From NCBI GenBank assembly GCA_025360005.1, contig JANYDA010000049.1:186001-250000 (forward strand): 64,000 nucleotides of DNA. The letters are read 5' to 3'. The DNA comes from Fibrobacteria bacterium (GTDB taxonomy: Bacteria; Fibrobacterota; Fibrobacteria; UBA11236). The notes below the pieces were generated by a model that was not told where the DNA came from, searched no databases, and was given only the letters and a program-made list of their open reading frames with translations. Shown here one piece after another: positions 26,188 through 35,270 of the stretch. A program made the translations under genes and the position numbers. Position 1 is the stretch's first letter. The number at the start of each line of letters is the position of its first letter.

Positions 26188-27549
26188 GTGCTGATGAGAC
26201 CAAAGCCCTGTATACTCATTGCCGCAATCCTTTCCTTGGCCGGATGGGGACGAGCGCAGGATTCCGTGGAAGTGAAATACAAGGGTGCGGCTTGGCTGCA
26301 ATTCGGCCGGGTTGAACACAGCACCGATTCCCTCTCAAACGGTGGCCCCCCCAACAACATGAATAAGAACTGGATCCAGGCTGCCGGCGTACAGGTTTCC
26401 GCCACGGCCAAGATCAGCCCGGAATGGGATGGCGGCATGGGCATGTTCGCCTTGCAAACCCATAATGCCCGCGGAGACGTGAGCGTTGCCAATAACTATT
26501 ATCCTTATTGGGTCACCGGCCTCAGCGAAGCGCGGATCACCTATAGCCTCACTGTCGCGCCCAATCAGAAATTCCAAGCGAACCTAGGTTACTTCAATTA
26601 CAACTACAACCCCGAAGTAAAGGACTTGGGCCTCTATTTGCTGCGAGGATATGTTTATCCCGGCGCACCGGTTTCCAGTTTCGAGGCCAAGCATACCACA
26701 CCGGCCGCGAATATTTTCGGGGCCATGACCAGCTATTCCATCGGCGGCCTCAAGGACGATTTGCTTTTGATCTCGGAAACCGAAGACCGCCCCTATTTTG
26801 ATTTTTCCGTCGCCGATGTCTTGAGTTGGCAAGCGACCCCGGCATTGCAACTCGGTGTGGGCGTGAATTTTTATAGAGCGCTCCCCCGTAACGGCAAATA
26901 CACCTCGCCCACCAAAAGCTGCGCCAATAACACCGGCGCTTACCAGCAAATCGACAACTCAAACACCCAGATTTGCTACGAGCTGGACACCCTTTCCATC
27001 GACACTGTCGCGCATACTGCCGTGGTGGATACGGTATTGGGCTCCCTCGCCGGAACAAAGCTGATGGGCCGCTTCCGGTACGATCCCAAAGCCGCGCTTG
27101 GATTGGAGTCTTTGGGCAAACAGGACTTGGTTCTTTACGGCGAAGTGGGCGTATTGGGCCTAAAGAATTATCCGAAATACTATAAGAGTATCAAGGAGCG
27201 GACACCCATCATGCTCGGCTTAAACCTGCCCGCATGGGGGTACTTGGATAAATTCTCCCTGGAAGTGGAGTACTACGGGTCCAAGAATTCGCCCGATGTC
27301 GGCAACAGCGAACTTTCCTATTCCTGGGTGCCGCGGCAGGTCCCCGGCGTCAACTTTACCAGGGATAACTTCAAATGGGCCTTCTACTTCTCCAAGGTGG
27401 TCGCCGGGCATCTCCGTCTTTCCGGCCAAGTCGCCGATGATCATTTAAGGATGTTCGGCCCGCCGGACATCGGCTATACATCCTGGGCGGAATCCTTGAC
27501 AACGCCCAAGGATTGGTATTGGATGCTCAAATCGACCTACTTTTTCTAG
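26188..27549 (+). CDS. Outer-membrane beta-barrel protein, tandem paralog 2
   Basis: Paralog of the preceding gene, 453 residues, starting 15 bases after it. GTG at 26188 has the better-placed AGGA sequence; ATG at 26194 is the alternative. The signal peptide ends near GRAQD. Shared landmarks are YNPEVKDLGLYLLRGYVYPGAPVSSF, LGVGVNFYRALPRNGKYTSP, MLGLNLPAWGYLDKFSLEVEYYG and a final LKSTYFF. The tight spacing points to one operon with the two neighbours. Function inferred only as an outer-membrane barrel. Confidence 0.8.
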   Translation: MLMRPKPCILIAAILSLAGWGRAQDSVEVKYKGAAWLQFGRVEHSTDSLSNGGPPNNMNKNWIQAAGVQVSATAKISPEWDGGMGMFALQTHNARGDVSVANNYYPYWVTGLSEARITYSLTVAPNQKFQANLGYFNYNYNPEVKDLGLYLLRGYVYPGAPVSSFEAKHTTPAANIFGAMTSYSIGGLKDDLLLISETEDRPYFDFSVADVLSWQATPALQLGVGVNFYRALPRNGKYTSPTKSCANNTGAYQQIDNSNTQICYELDTLSIDTVAHTAVVDTVLGSLAGTKLMGRFRYDPKAALGLESLGKQDLVLYGEVGVLGLKNYPKYYKSIKERTPIMLGLNLPAWGYLDKFSLEVEYYGSKNSPDVGNSELSYSWVPRQVPGVNFTRDNFKWAFYFSKVVAGHLRLSGQVADDHLRMFGPPDIGYTSWAESLTTPKDWYWMLKSTYFF

Positions 27550-27566
27550 GGAACAATGGAATAACC

Positions 27567-28916
27567 ATGAGACCTCTCGAATTCCCGAACCTGATCTTTA
27601 CCAGCATCGCGGCTATGAGCCTGCTTTCCGGTCATGCGGAATCCCAGAAAGAAGTCTCCTTTTCCGGAGGCGCTGCGGTTAGCCTAGGACGAATCGAAAA
27701 CTCAAGCGATATCAGTTCCGTTAATTACAACGGCAGCCGTTTGCAAACCGTCAGCGCGCAACTATTGGTGAAGGCCTTATACAACGACAATCTGACCGTA
27801 GCCGCCGGTTTCGGGATCCTGGAAAAGCATTTTCCCGTCGGAAGAAGCGCCGACAATGGCGGCAGGACTCCTTTCGTATGGTTGCCCTATCCCGTGGAAG
27901 CGGATTTAAACTATAGCTGGTGGAATGCCCCTGGCGCTAAGCTGGCCGTGACCGCGGGCTATTTCCCTTACTCCTACAATCCGGACGTTAAGAATTTAGG
28001 GCTTTACCTGTTGCGCGGTCCCGTTTATCCCGGCATCCTCATTTCCGGTTTTGAGATCAAGCATACCCGGCCAGTGGCGAATAATTTGGGGTTGCGCGTG
28101 CAGCATATCAGCGGCAATTTCGAGCAAAACCTGATCATCAACAGCGAAACGGAAACCTACCCCCTTTTCGATTTCTCCCCCGCCTATATCGCCAACTTTA
28201 GTTTCGGTAAAGCGTTGAAAATCGGCGCGGGCGTCAATTTCGAGCATTTGATTCCCGTCGATAACAGGCTCACGAACCCGGATACCGTAGCTTATGACGG
28301 AAGCGATTCCCCACCTAACTTCAGCGGTGATCCGAATGAGCGCACCCAAATTTACGTGAACCCGGTTACCCAGGATACCACCTACCTTTCCTTCGCAGGG
28401 ACCAAGCTCATGGCCGATGCCAGCTTTGACCCCAAGGCTTTCCTTTCCTCCGATGCCTTTGGGCCCGAGGATTTGAAGATATACGGGGAAGTCGCCCTGA
28501 TAGGGCTCGATATGAAGGGTCCTTATAAGCAAATCTACGGTGATTATATGCACCGGATGCCGGTGATGATGGGATTCAACTTCCCCACCTTTAAGCTTCT
28601 CGACCATCTTTCCCTGGAGGCGGAATGGTACGGGGCCAAATTCAAGGATGATCTGGCGCGATACCAATCGACGACCTCGAACTTGTACTCGCCGCTACCC
28701 GTCGTGAATTCGGCGAATGTGAACCTTACGCGGGATAACTGGAAATGGTCGCTCCATGCCGCGAAAACCATCGGCCATTTGCGCTTCAGCGCCCAGGTCG
28801 CGAACGATCATTCCCGCCCCGGAGGTACCTATCTCGCATCTGGAAGCGAATGGGAAGTGTTTACCGTTACGCCCAAGGACTGGTATTGGATGGCTAAGGC
28901 TGGATTCTTCTTCTAG
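27567..28916 (+). CDS. Outer-membrane beta-barrel protein, tandem paralog 3
   Basis: Third paralog, 449 residues, 17 bases after the second. The signal peptide ends near SGHAES. Landmarks are YNPDVKNLGLYLLRGPVYPGILISGFEIKHT, KIGAGVNFEHLIPVDNR, MMGFNFPTFKLLDHLSLEAEWYG and a final AKAGFFF. The three genes are recognisably homologous but have diverged in the loops, as expected if loops face different ligands or phages. Sequence composition here is less GC-rich than in flanking genes. Confidence 0.8.
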   Translation: MRPLEFPNLIFTSIAAMSLLSGHAESQKEVSFSGGAAVSLGRIENSSDISSVNYNGSRLQTVSAQLLVKALYNDNLTVAAGFGILEKHFPVGRSADNGGRTPFVWLPYPVEADLNYSWWNAPGAKLAVTAGYFPYSYNPDVKNLGLYLLRGPVYPGILISGFEIKHTRPVANNLGLRVQHISGNFEQNLIINSETETYPLFDFSPAYIANFSFGKALKIGAGVNFEHLIPVDNRLTNPDTVAYDGSDSPPNFSGDPNERTQIYVNPVTQDTTYLSFAGTKLMADASFDPKAFLSSDAFGPEDLKIYGEVALIGLDMKGPYKQIYGDYMHRMPVMMGFNFPTFKLLDHLSLEAEWYGAKFKDDLARYQSTTSNLYSPLPVVNSANVNLTRDNWKWSLHAAKTIGHLRFSAQVANDHSRPGGTYLASGSEWEVFTVTPKDWYWMAKAGFFF

Positions 28917-29002
28917 CTGACCCTCTCCACTTATAAATGTGGAATCGGATGGGACGGACTTTGGCATTCGATTTCTAAAAAAGCGCTCTGAAACATATCC
29001 GC

Positions 29003-29410
29003 ATGGCTATTCCAAAAGACAAACTGACGGAAAAGCAGAAACAGGAATTGGAACGCCTGCGCCATTTCGTCGCCCGCAACCGCCTCTCATCGCGAATGAA
29101 CGGGACCAAGTGGCGGGCGGCGATCGATGCCGTGCTCGGCCTGGAAGGCTATCGGCCCTCCTTCCGATACAAGGCCCTCATGGCCGCGGCGGATCCTCCC
29201 GAAGCGCAATGGGACGAGGGCTTTCCCGCTAATATCCCCCTGTATAACTCCATGGAATGGCTGGAGCTGAATGCATTGTCCGCGGGAATCCCGCGCAAGG
29301 ATAAGCGCGGGGATTTCCGGCAGGCATTGCTGCGCGCCTTGGAGGCAGCGCGGGTTCCCGTTTTGGAATCGGCGGCGGGAGTTCGTATCATTGGTTATTC
29401 CGGAACGTAA
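29003..29410 (+). CDS. Hypothetical cytoplasmic protein
   Basis: 135 residues, no export signal. The layout (WRAAIDAVLGLEGYRPSFRYKALM ... NSMEWLELNAL ... FRQALLRALEAARVPVL, then a Gly-Tyr tail) is reminiscent of the small immunity-like DUF6678 group, but this is by eye and weak. The ATG has no strong ribosome-binding sequence. The stop is 8 bases from the convergent outer-membrane protein gene. Confidence 0.55.
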   Translation: MAIPKDKLTEKQKQELERLRHFVARNRLSSRMNGTKWRAAIDAVLGLEGYRPSFRYKALMAAADPPEAQWDEGFPANIPLYNSMEWLELNALSAGIPRKDKRGDFRQALLRALEAARVPVLESAAGVRIIGYSGT

Positions 29411-29418
29411 CGCGGCGC

Positions 29419-30189
29419 TTATCTCCTTTGCCTTTTGGGCAGTTGGATGGCATAGCCCAAGGCCACGCCGCCTTGGAACATGGTGCTGCCGGACGCCCCG
29501 GGTTGGTAGCCCATCGACAGCGAAGGGGAAATACTGAATTCGTCCCTGCCGCCCAGGTAGAGGGCCCCACCCAGGATGACGGAGTAGTAGGAAAAATGGC
29601 TCCGCTGCACGAATATCCTGTCGCCCGCGTCGCCGCTCAAAGCCACCGTATCCACGGTGTGTCCTCCCCAGGAGACTCCCAGCCCCGGCTCAAGGGCGAA
29701 TCGGCCGAACGGGCCCAGGATGGCTTGCGCGCTGGCGTTGACTCCGTAGGTCTTGCCGGCGGAACCCGATGAGGAATATTCATATCCGTCGCCATAGTAA
29801 TCAGATGTACCAGGCGCGTAAGGCACGTGGAAATACTGCGTGATCTGCGTCTCGGCCGTGAAGAATTGCGCCCCGGCCTTGATGCCTAGTTTATTCTTGA
29901 AATGGGTGCGATAACCGAGCGAGAACGCCAGCGAAACCAGGTCTTCTTTCGCAGTGGGTTCCGTATTCCAACCTTGATTGAAAGTGCAGAAGAACGGGGC
30001 CACGCTTATGACCAGATTGTCTTCCCGGCGCGCCGAATCCCGGACGGCCAGGCGTTCCTTTTTGACGGCGATCCGATACGCGCGGATATCCTCCAGGTCC
30101 GCGTCTTCCGGCGGGCGGGGCGGCGGCGCCGCGTGCGCCCGCGAAGCCAAGAGGATAAATGCGAGGGCGAGGAGGCTCTTGCGGCCCAT
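29419..30189 (-). CDS. Outer-membrane beta-barrel protein
   Basis: 256 residues from the ATG that begins a clean signal peptide (MGRKSLLALAFILLASRAHA). A short charged segment (EDADLEDIRAYRIAVKKERLAVRD) precedes a small eight-to-ten-strand barrel: LVSLAFSLGYRTHFKNKLGIKAGAQFF ... FALEPGLGVSWGG ... SVILGGALYLGG ... GGVALGYAIQL. It resembles OmpA/OmpW-type small barrels but I cannot name the family. It converges on the hypothetical gene and has 182 bases upstream, before flgL. Confidence 0.7.
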   Translation of the reverse strand: MGRKSLLALAFILLASRAHAAPPPRPPEDADLEDIRAYRIAVKKERLAVRDSARREDNLVISVAPFFCTFNQGWNTEPTAKEDLVSLAFSLGYRTHFKNKLGIKAGAQFFTAETQITQYFHVPYAPGTSDYYGDGYEYSSSGSAGKTYGVNASAQAILGPFGRFALEPGLGVSWGGHTVDTVALSGDAGDRIFVQRSHFSYYSVILGGALYLGGRDEFSISPSLSMGYQPGASGSTMFQGGVALGYAIQLPKRQRR

Positions 30190-30371
30190 GGTAGATATCC
30201 TGTTGGGCAAGGGGTTGATTCCCATTACCGGAAATTGGACGGAGTTGGAGGGGGGAATTGTTCCCGGGCAGAAATTGAACGGCCTGATCGGCCCGGAATG
30301 GCCGTTTATGGTTTGCCGAGTTTTAGCGGCGGAAATCCGGATGCTTGACCAACCGCGCAGGCGTAAACGGG

Positions 30372-31553
30372 CTACAGGAAATTCACCAAGGTGCTCTGCA
30401 AGGCCTGGGCTCCCATCTTGAGGGAGGCGTCGTACACGGATTGTTGCAGGTTGAAGTCGGAGATGGCCTGCGCGAAATCCACATCTTCCACGTCGGATTG
30501 CAGCTTGGTGGTGTAGACGGTGCGTTCCTCGTTGCGGCTCTGGGTGGCTTCGAAGCGGAGTACCCGGGAACCGTTGCCGGCCTGAGCCGTCAATTGCCGC
30601 TTCAGGGAAGCGTCGAGCTGATCAATGCTGGTGCGGATCTTGTCCGGCTTGTTATTGACCGTGCCTTCCAGCAGGTTGATCATGGATTCGAAAGCGCCGT
30701 TCGCTTCCGTCTTGCTGCCGAACACATCCGAGGCGGTGGTGTTGATGCGGGCGCTGACGCCTTCCTCGATCTCCCGGTTCATCACGCCGTCCAAATCCTT
30801 TTCGTTGCGGCGCAGCCAATCGTAGCTGATGTCCGCGTTGCCGGCGGCGACCAGGGCCGTGGCCGCGGGGCTGGTGAATGTGATCTTGCCCTTGATATAG
30901 TCGACCGTATAATCGGTTCCCTCCGCAAGGCCGTTGACCTTGACGGTGCCGGGAACCAGCAGCGCGGGATTGGCGTCGTTGGTGATTGTGTCCTTGGAAT
31001 CGTCGACGTTCTTATCGATCAGATTCATGGGAACGCCGGCGCCCGGGTAATTCACGTCGCCGGTGAGGGGTCCCGCTCCGTTCACGATCTTGCTGACGCC
31101 ATTGCGCATTTCAAACGGAGGCACTTGGCTGTTGGTCCCGGAGAAGACGTACTCGCCCTTGAAGGCGGTGTTGGAAAGGGCCACCATCTGGTCGAACATG
31201 CCGCGCACTTCCCGGCCGATATAGTAGCGGCTTTCGGCGGAGTTGGTATCATTCGAGGCCTGGATGGCGCGCTCGCGCATGCTCTGGTACACGTTGTTGG
31301 CGGAGTTGAGGGTTGTGTCCACGGTGCCCAAGTAAGCCATACCGTCGTCGATGTTCCTCTGATAGGTCTTGAAGCCGTCCAACTCCGTGCGCAGACCCAT
31401 GCTCTGGCTGACGCCCACGGGATTGTCGGAAGGGCTGTTCAGCTTCTTGCCGGTGGCCAATTGCTGTTGCGTGCCTTCCAGCTTGTTATAGTTGGCGAAG
31501 AGGCGGTCGAGGATGTGGGCGCTGATCTGGCCGAAGCTGATTCTGGAAGGCAT
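30372..31553 (-). CDS. flgL: Flagellar hook-associated protein 3
   Basis: Links the flagellar hook to the filament. At 393 residues it has the flagellin-like N-terminal helix (QISAHILDRLFANYNKLEGTQQQLATGKKLNSPSDNPVG) and a matching C-terminal helix (SDVEDVDFAQAISDFNLQQSVYDASLKMGAQAL) with an FL terminus. The middle carries a beta domain. A strong AAGGAGAA ribosome-binding sequence precedes the ATG. It is last in the flgJ-like/flgN/flgK/flgL operon, 10 bases after flgK. Confidence 0.93.
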   Translation of the reverse strand: MPSRISFGQISAHILDRLFANYNKLEGTQQQLATGKKLNSPSDNPVGVSQSMGLRTELDGFKTYQRNIDDGMAYLGTVDTTLNSANNVYQSMRERAIQASNDTNSAESRYYIGREVRGMFDQMVALSNTAFKGEYVFSGTNSQVPPFEMRNGVSKIVNGAGPLTGDVNYPGAGVPMNLIDKNVDDSKDTITNDANPALLVPGTVKVNGLAEGTDYTVDYIKGKITFTSPAATALVAAGNADISYDWLRRNEKDLDGVMNREIEEGVSARINTTASDVFGSKTEANGAFESMINLLEGTVNNKPDKIRTSIDQLDASLKRQLTAQAGNGSRVLRFEATQSRNEERTVYTTKLQSDVEDVDFAQAISDFNLQQSVYDASLKMGAQALQSTLVNFL

Positions 31554-31563
31554 GGTTTTCTCC

Positions 31564-33249
31564 TTACTGGCCCAAGGCCAGCAATACGTCCATCATTTGC
31601 GAAATGGTCGAGATGAAGCGGGCGGAAGCCTTGTAGCTGTTCTCGTACTTGATCATGTTGGTCATCTCCTCATCGAGGGACACGCCGGAAATGGTGGCCT
31701 GTTCCGAGTCCATCTGGCCGATGAGGAAATCCTTGGTATCCTTGATGGCGGAATTCTGGTTCTTCTCGATGCCCATCTTGCCGATGGTAGCGCTGTAGAA
31801 ACCGCTCACGCTCTGGGTGAAATTGCCGTCCTTGTCCGGGATCATGGTCGACTTGAGGCGGACGGCGGCCATGTTGAGGGCGTTCTGGCCGTTGCCGTCG
31901 CCGGAATAGCCGGTGGTATTGTAGGAAACCTTCACCGTGACCGCATCGCCCGGATTGTAGCGCGCGTAGTTGACGAAATTGATGGTGCCGTTCTCGTAGT
32001 CCACCACATAGTCCTTGCCGGCGCCTTCCGCCAGCACGGTTCCGTCGGCCAAGGTAACCTTCACGGAATCCTGGGTCAGATTCCGGTAATTGGCGTTGGT
32101 GGCCTTAAGGTCCAGCAAGGTGCCCGAGGCGGGGATGCCGCCGGCCGGCAGGAAGTTGGAAACGTCGGTGATCTTTCCGCCGGCCGCCGCGGCGATATTG
32201 GTGGCGCTGTCCTTGACGGCGGCGGACAATTCCAAATCGCCGGCCCTGGTTTTGTTGGGATCGAAAAAGTACAGGCCGGACGCCTTGTTCAGGGTATAAC
32301 CGGTCACGTGGACGGCGTTGACCTCGTTGACGATGGTACCGGCCAATGCGTTCAGGTCCGTCATGTAGCCGGTGAGCACCTTGCTGCGGGCGTCCATGAT
32401 GCCCTTGAGCTCTCCGCTGCGGGGTTCAAAGGTGTTGTTGGATCCCTGGATGCGCAGGCGCAAATCCGAAGTCTTGGTGCCGTCGGCCAAGGTGGTGGCC
32501 TGGCCGAAGGTTTCCAGCTTGAGCGCGGCCGCGGGGCTCACCAGCAGGTTGCCTCCGGAAGTGATGATGGCGCGGCCGTTGCCGTCTTCCACTGTCTGCA
32601 CGTCCACCAATTGCGCGAGCTTGCGGATCAGCAGATCGCGTTGGTCGCGGGAATCGTTGGCCTTTTCCCCGGGACGCGTTTCCACGCCCGCGATCTTCTC
32701 GTTTAGCGTATAGATCTGGCCGGTGAGGTCGTTGACGGTTTTGGCTTCCTGATCAAGCGGGCTGTTCATGGACAAGCCGAAGTCTTCGATCTGCTTGAAG
32801 ACCTGGTGGAAGGTGTCGATCATGGTGGTGGCGCTGGACTTTACGGCTTCGCGTGCGGAAAGGTCGCCGGGATTGTTGGCCAGATCCTGCCAAGAGGCCC
32901 AAAAAGTGTTCATCTGGGAGGAGAGGCCGGTATCGGACGGTTCCTTCAGGATGCTCTCCAAGCGCGTATAGGCGGTGTCCAGTTGCGCGGTATAGCCCTT
33001 CTCGCCCAACTGTTCCCAGGTCTGCCGGTCCAGGAAGCTGTCGCGGATGCGCTGGATATCGGTGATCTCCACGCCCATGCCCTTTTGGCCCAGCACGTCG
33101 TTGCCGATCACCTCGGCGACCTGGTTCACGCGCTTGCGGGAATAGCCCTCCGTGTTGGCGTTGGAGATGTTCTGGCCGGTGACGTCGATGGACGTCTGGG
33201 AGGCTTGCAGGCCGCGCATGCCGATGCTGAGTGCGTCGAACAATCCCAT
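31564..33249 (-). CDS. flgK: Flagellar hook-associated protein 1
   Basis: First junction protein at the hook tip. Length 561. It begins with the typical axial-protein motif (LFDALSIGMRGLQASQTSIDVTGQNISNANTEGYSRKRV) and ends with the paired helix (VSLDEEMTNMIKYENSYKASARFISTISQMMDVLLAL). The central region forms the variable exposed domain. Its start codon is one base from the stop of flgN, implying coupling with its own chaperone. Confidence 0.95.
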   Translation of the reverse strand: MGLFDALSIGMRGLQASQTSIDVTGQNISNANTEGYSRKRVNQVAEVIGNDVLGQKGMGVEITDIQRIRDSFLDRQTWEQLGEKGYTAQLDTAYTRLESILKEPSDTGLSSQMNTFWASWQDLANNPGDLSAREAVKSSATTMIDTFHQVFKQIEDFGLSMNSPLDQEAKTVNDLTGQIYTLNEKIAGVETRPGEKANDSRDQRDLLIRKLAQLVDVQTVEDGNGRAIITSGGNLLVSPAAALKLETFGQATTLADGTKTSDLRLRIQGSNNTFEPRSGELKGIMDARSKVLTGYMTDLNALAGTIVNEVNAVHVTGYTLNKASGLYFFDPNKTRAGDLELSAAVKDSATNIAAAAGGKITDVSNFLPAGGIPASGTLLDLKATNANYRNLTQDSVKVTLADGTVLAEGAGKDYVVDYENGTINFVNYARYNPGDAVTVKVSYNTTGYSGDGNGQNALNMAAVRLKSTMIPDKDGNFTQSVSGFYSATIGKMGIEKNQNSAIKDTKDFLIGQMDSEQATISGVSLDEEMTNMIKYENSYKASARFISTISQMMDVLLALGQ

Positions 33250-33250
33250 T

Positions 33251-33865
33251 TCAAACGCTCCGGTTCACGAGGTTGCGGATTTGCATTTTGCCTATGTGCA
33301 CGTTGCCCTTGGCGGTGTACGTGTTCAGCTTTTCCGATTTGCTGCGGCCGGCCACGCTGGTCATGATTCCGATGGTGGCATGCACTATCTTGCTGCCGTT
33401 CTCCACCAGCGCCATATTGACGGCCAGAGCCCGCTTCAACTCGCCCACGGCGGCCAGCAGCCCGTCCCGGCAAGCCTTGAGCCGTTCGGCGCGATCCGGG
33501 CTGACGAGCGGGTAGATGGCCTCGCACTTGATGGGGGTGGATGCGTCCCCCAACCTGCGAGGCCCCACCAGCTTGACGGTCACCGCCACGCGCTCCTCTT
33601 CAAGGGCGGCCAGGCTGTTGACGAGTTTGTCGGATTCGTGGTTCACGTCATGGTTCTCAACCAGGCGACGGTTGACGAGCGCCAAGCGTTGCCGGCCGGC
33701 TTGATCCAGATAGGCGGAATACAGGGCCAGTTGCGATCCCATGTTGGCGATCAGGATTTCGCACAAGGCGTTGGTATCCACGGGAGCGGGGAGAGGAGCG
33801 GCCGGTTCTTCCAGCAGGTCGGCGAATTCCTCGCCGAGCAGCAATTCACGGTATGCGATGCCCAT
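33251..33865 (-). CDS. flgN: FlgN-type flagellar export chaperone
   Basis: 204 residues, mostly helical, with the FlgN layout: a long helical N-terminal half (LILANMGSQLALYSAYLDQAGRQRLALVNR, LVNSLAALEEERVAVTVKLV) and a C-terminal region that would bind substrates (KIVHATIGIMTSVAGRSKSEKLNTYTAKGNV). FlgN escorts FlgK and FlgL to the flagellar export gate, and here the gene lies directly before flgK. It has a near-perfect AAGGAGG ribosome-binding sequence. Sequence identity in this family is low, so the call leans on context. Confidence 0.75.
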   Translation of the reverse strand: MGIAYRELLLGEEFADLLEEPAAPLPAPVDTNALCEILIANMGSQLALYSAYLDQAGRQRLALVNRRLVENHDVNHESDKLVNSLAALEEERVAVTVKLVGPRRLGDASTPIKCEAIYPLVSPDRAERLKACRDGLLAAVGELKRALAVNMALVENGSKIVHATIGIMTSVAGRSKSEKLNTYTAKGNVHIGKMQIRNLVNRSV

Positions 33866-33874
33866 GCGTCCTCC

Positions 33875-34870
33875 TTATTTCCCTGCGTCCGAGTTTGCCG
33901 AAGCGGCAGCGGCCGAGGCGGCCGCGTCGAGGCCCTTCTTGGCGTTCAGGATCTTTTCCACGTAAGCCTTGGTTTCCTGGAACGGAGGCACGCCGTTGAA
34001 GCGTTCCACCGCGGCCGGGCCCGCGTTGTAGGCCGCCAGCGCCTTGGTTTCGTCGCCGTTGAAGCGATCCAGCATCTGCTTCAGGTAGCGGGTGCCGCCC
34101 AGGATATTGTCGTTGGCGTTGAACACGTTGCGCACGCCCATATCGCGGGCGGTGGAATCCATCAATTGCATCAGGCCCTTGGCGCCGGCCCCGGAAACCG
34201 CGAGCGGCTGGTTATTGGATTCGGCCTTGATGACGCTTTGGATGAGGTTGGCGGAAACGCCGTAGGTGCGGGAAGCCAGCTCCACGATAGGCTTGAGCTT
34301 GGTGTCCGAAAGCGATGAGACGGCGGTGGATTCGCCGGAGCGGGACTTGAGGTTGATGAGCTTGGCCAGGAAAGGCGAAGCGGAGAACATCCCTTCGTCG
34401 CCGGAAGCGTCCGCGTCCAAACGGGGCACGGCCACCTTGGCCAGGGAGGAAGGCGCGGTGACGGCCGTCTGGCCTTCCTGCCGGCTCAGGGAACGGTAGA
34501 TTTGCGCGGCCAGGCTGTTGGTGATTCCTGTGGCCGCGTTCTTCATGCCTTGTTCGCCGTTAATGAGCGGGTTCTTGGCGCTCATGGTAGCGTAAGTATT
34601 GTCGAGCATCTCCGTGAAGATTTCGCGGCCGGGGGAAGCCTTGGTGAGTTCATCGTCGTCGCCGATGGTGGTCTGCCGCATGCCCTTATACATCTGGCTC
34701 AGGAACATGCCCTCGAAATCCAAGGCGGCTTTCCAGCGCTTCTTGTCCGCGTCTTTGCCATGCGCCTTGTCCGCGGCCAAAGCCCTGGCCGTCTTCTCCA
34801 AAGGGGCCACGCCGCCAAGACCCAGGCGGTTCTTGATCAGGTCGAGGTTGTTGGAGGATTCCGGGGTCAT
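33875..34870 (-). CDS. flgJ: FlgJ-like rod-binding domain fused to an SLT lytic transglycosylase
   Basis: 331 residues. The N-terminal part (about 40-125) matches the FlgJ rod-binding domain: RWKAALDFEGMFLSQMYKGMRQT, FTEMLDNTYATMSA. The C-terminal part (about 195-305) is an SLT/goose-lysozyme-type transglycosylase: IKAESNNQPLAVSGAGAKGLMQLM, ILGGTRYLKQMLDRF, ALAAYNAGP, with catalytic Glu in the ESN motif. E. coli FlgJ instead carries a different (GH73) muramidase. The protein would clear peptidoglycan for rod assembly. First gene of the operon; AGAGAAAG precedes the ATG. Confidence 0.85.
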   Translation of the reverse strand: MTPESSNNLDLIKNRLGLGGVAPLEKTARALAADKAHGKDADKKRWKAALDFEGMFLSQMYKGMRQTTIGDDDELTKASPGREIFTEMLDNTYATMSAKNPLINGEQGMKNAATGITNSLAAQIYRSLSRQEGQTAVTAPSSLAKVAVPRLDADASGDEGMFSASPFLAKLINLKSRSGESTAVSSLSDTKLKPIVELASRTYGVSANLIQSVIKAESNNQPLAVSGAGAKGLMQLMDSTARDMGVRNVFNANDNILGGTRYLKQMLDRFNGDETKALAAYNAGPAAVERFNGVPPFQETKAYVEKILNAKKGLDAAASAAAASANSDAGK

Positions 34871-35270
34871 GGTCGCTTTCTCTTGTCCGCGCCGGCTGGG
34901 CTTGCCAGCTTGCTTTAAGTTTCTCTTCAATTGTCTGTTAGCGCAAAGCGCGTGCCAGCGGCCAGTGGGGATCGGAAGCCCGCTGGGAGCGCATGCGGGC
35001 CGATCCCGGCAAGGAACTCAAAAAATGAGAGGGGCAAAACTTGCCTCGGCGGAAATGCGGAAGGGTGGATTTTTCCGATCCCGGGGCGGGTGGCAAGAGG
35101 CGTGAAATATCCGTGAATAGTTACCTCCCGCGTCGATTCCATTGTCTAAAAATTTTTCGCGCACAAAAATCGGAAGTCTTCCTTTGCGGTAAGGGCACGG
35201 AAGCCGATCCGATCGGTACATCATTCTGGATTAATCGTCACGATGAACACATACCGAAAAAGGAGAAGGC
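34871..35270. promoter_or_regulatory. Divergent control region between the flagellar operon and the oxidase cluster
   Basis: 400 bases with no convincing gene. It contains a nested hairpin (GGGATCGG at 34968-34975 pairing with CCGATCCC at 35000-35007, with an inner CCCGC/GCGGG), a further CCGATCCC at 35075-35082 and an interrupted palindrome CCGATCCGATCGG at 35204-35216. A weak promoter candidate is TTGTCT (35142-35147) with AAAAAT 17 bases on. A strong AAAGGAGAAGG ribosome-binding sequence precedes the tyrosinase ATG. It is the likely control region for both operons. Confidence 0.5.

Noticed and set aside
30345-34318. Plus-strand open frames across the flagellar genes
   Set aside because: The minus-strand genes match FlgL, FlgK, FlgN and FlgJ; the plus frames are low-complexity shadows.
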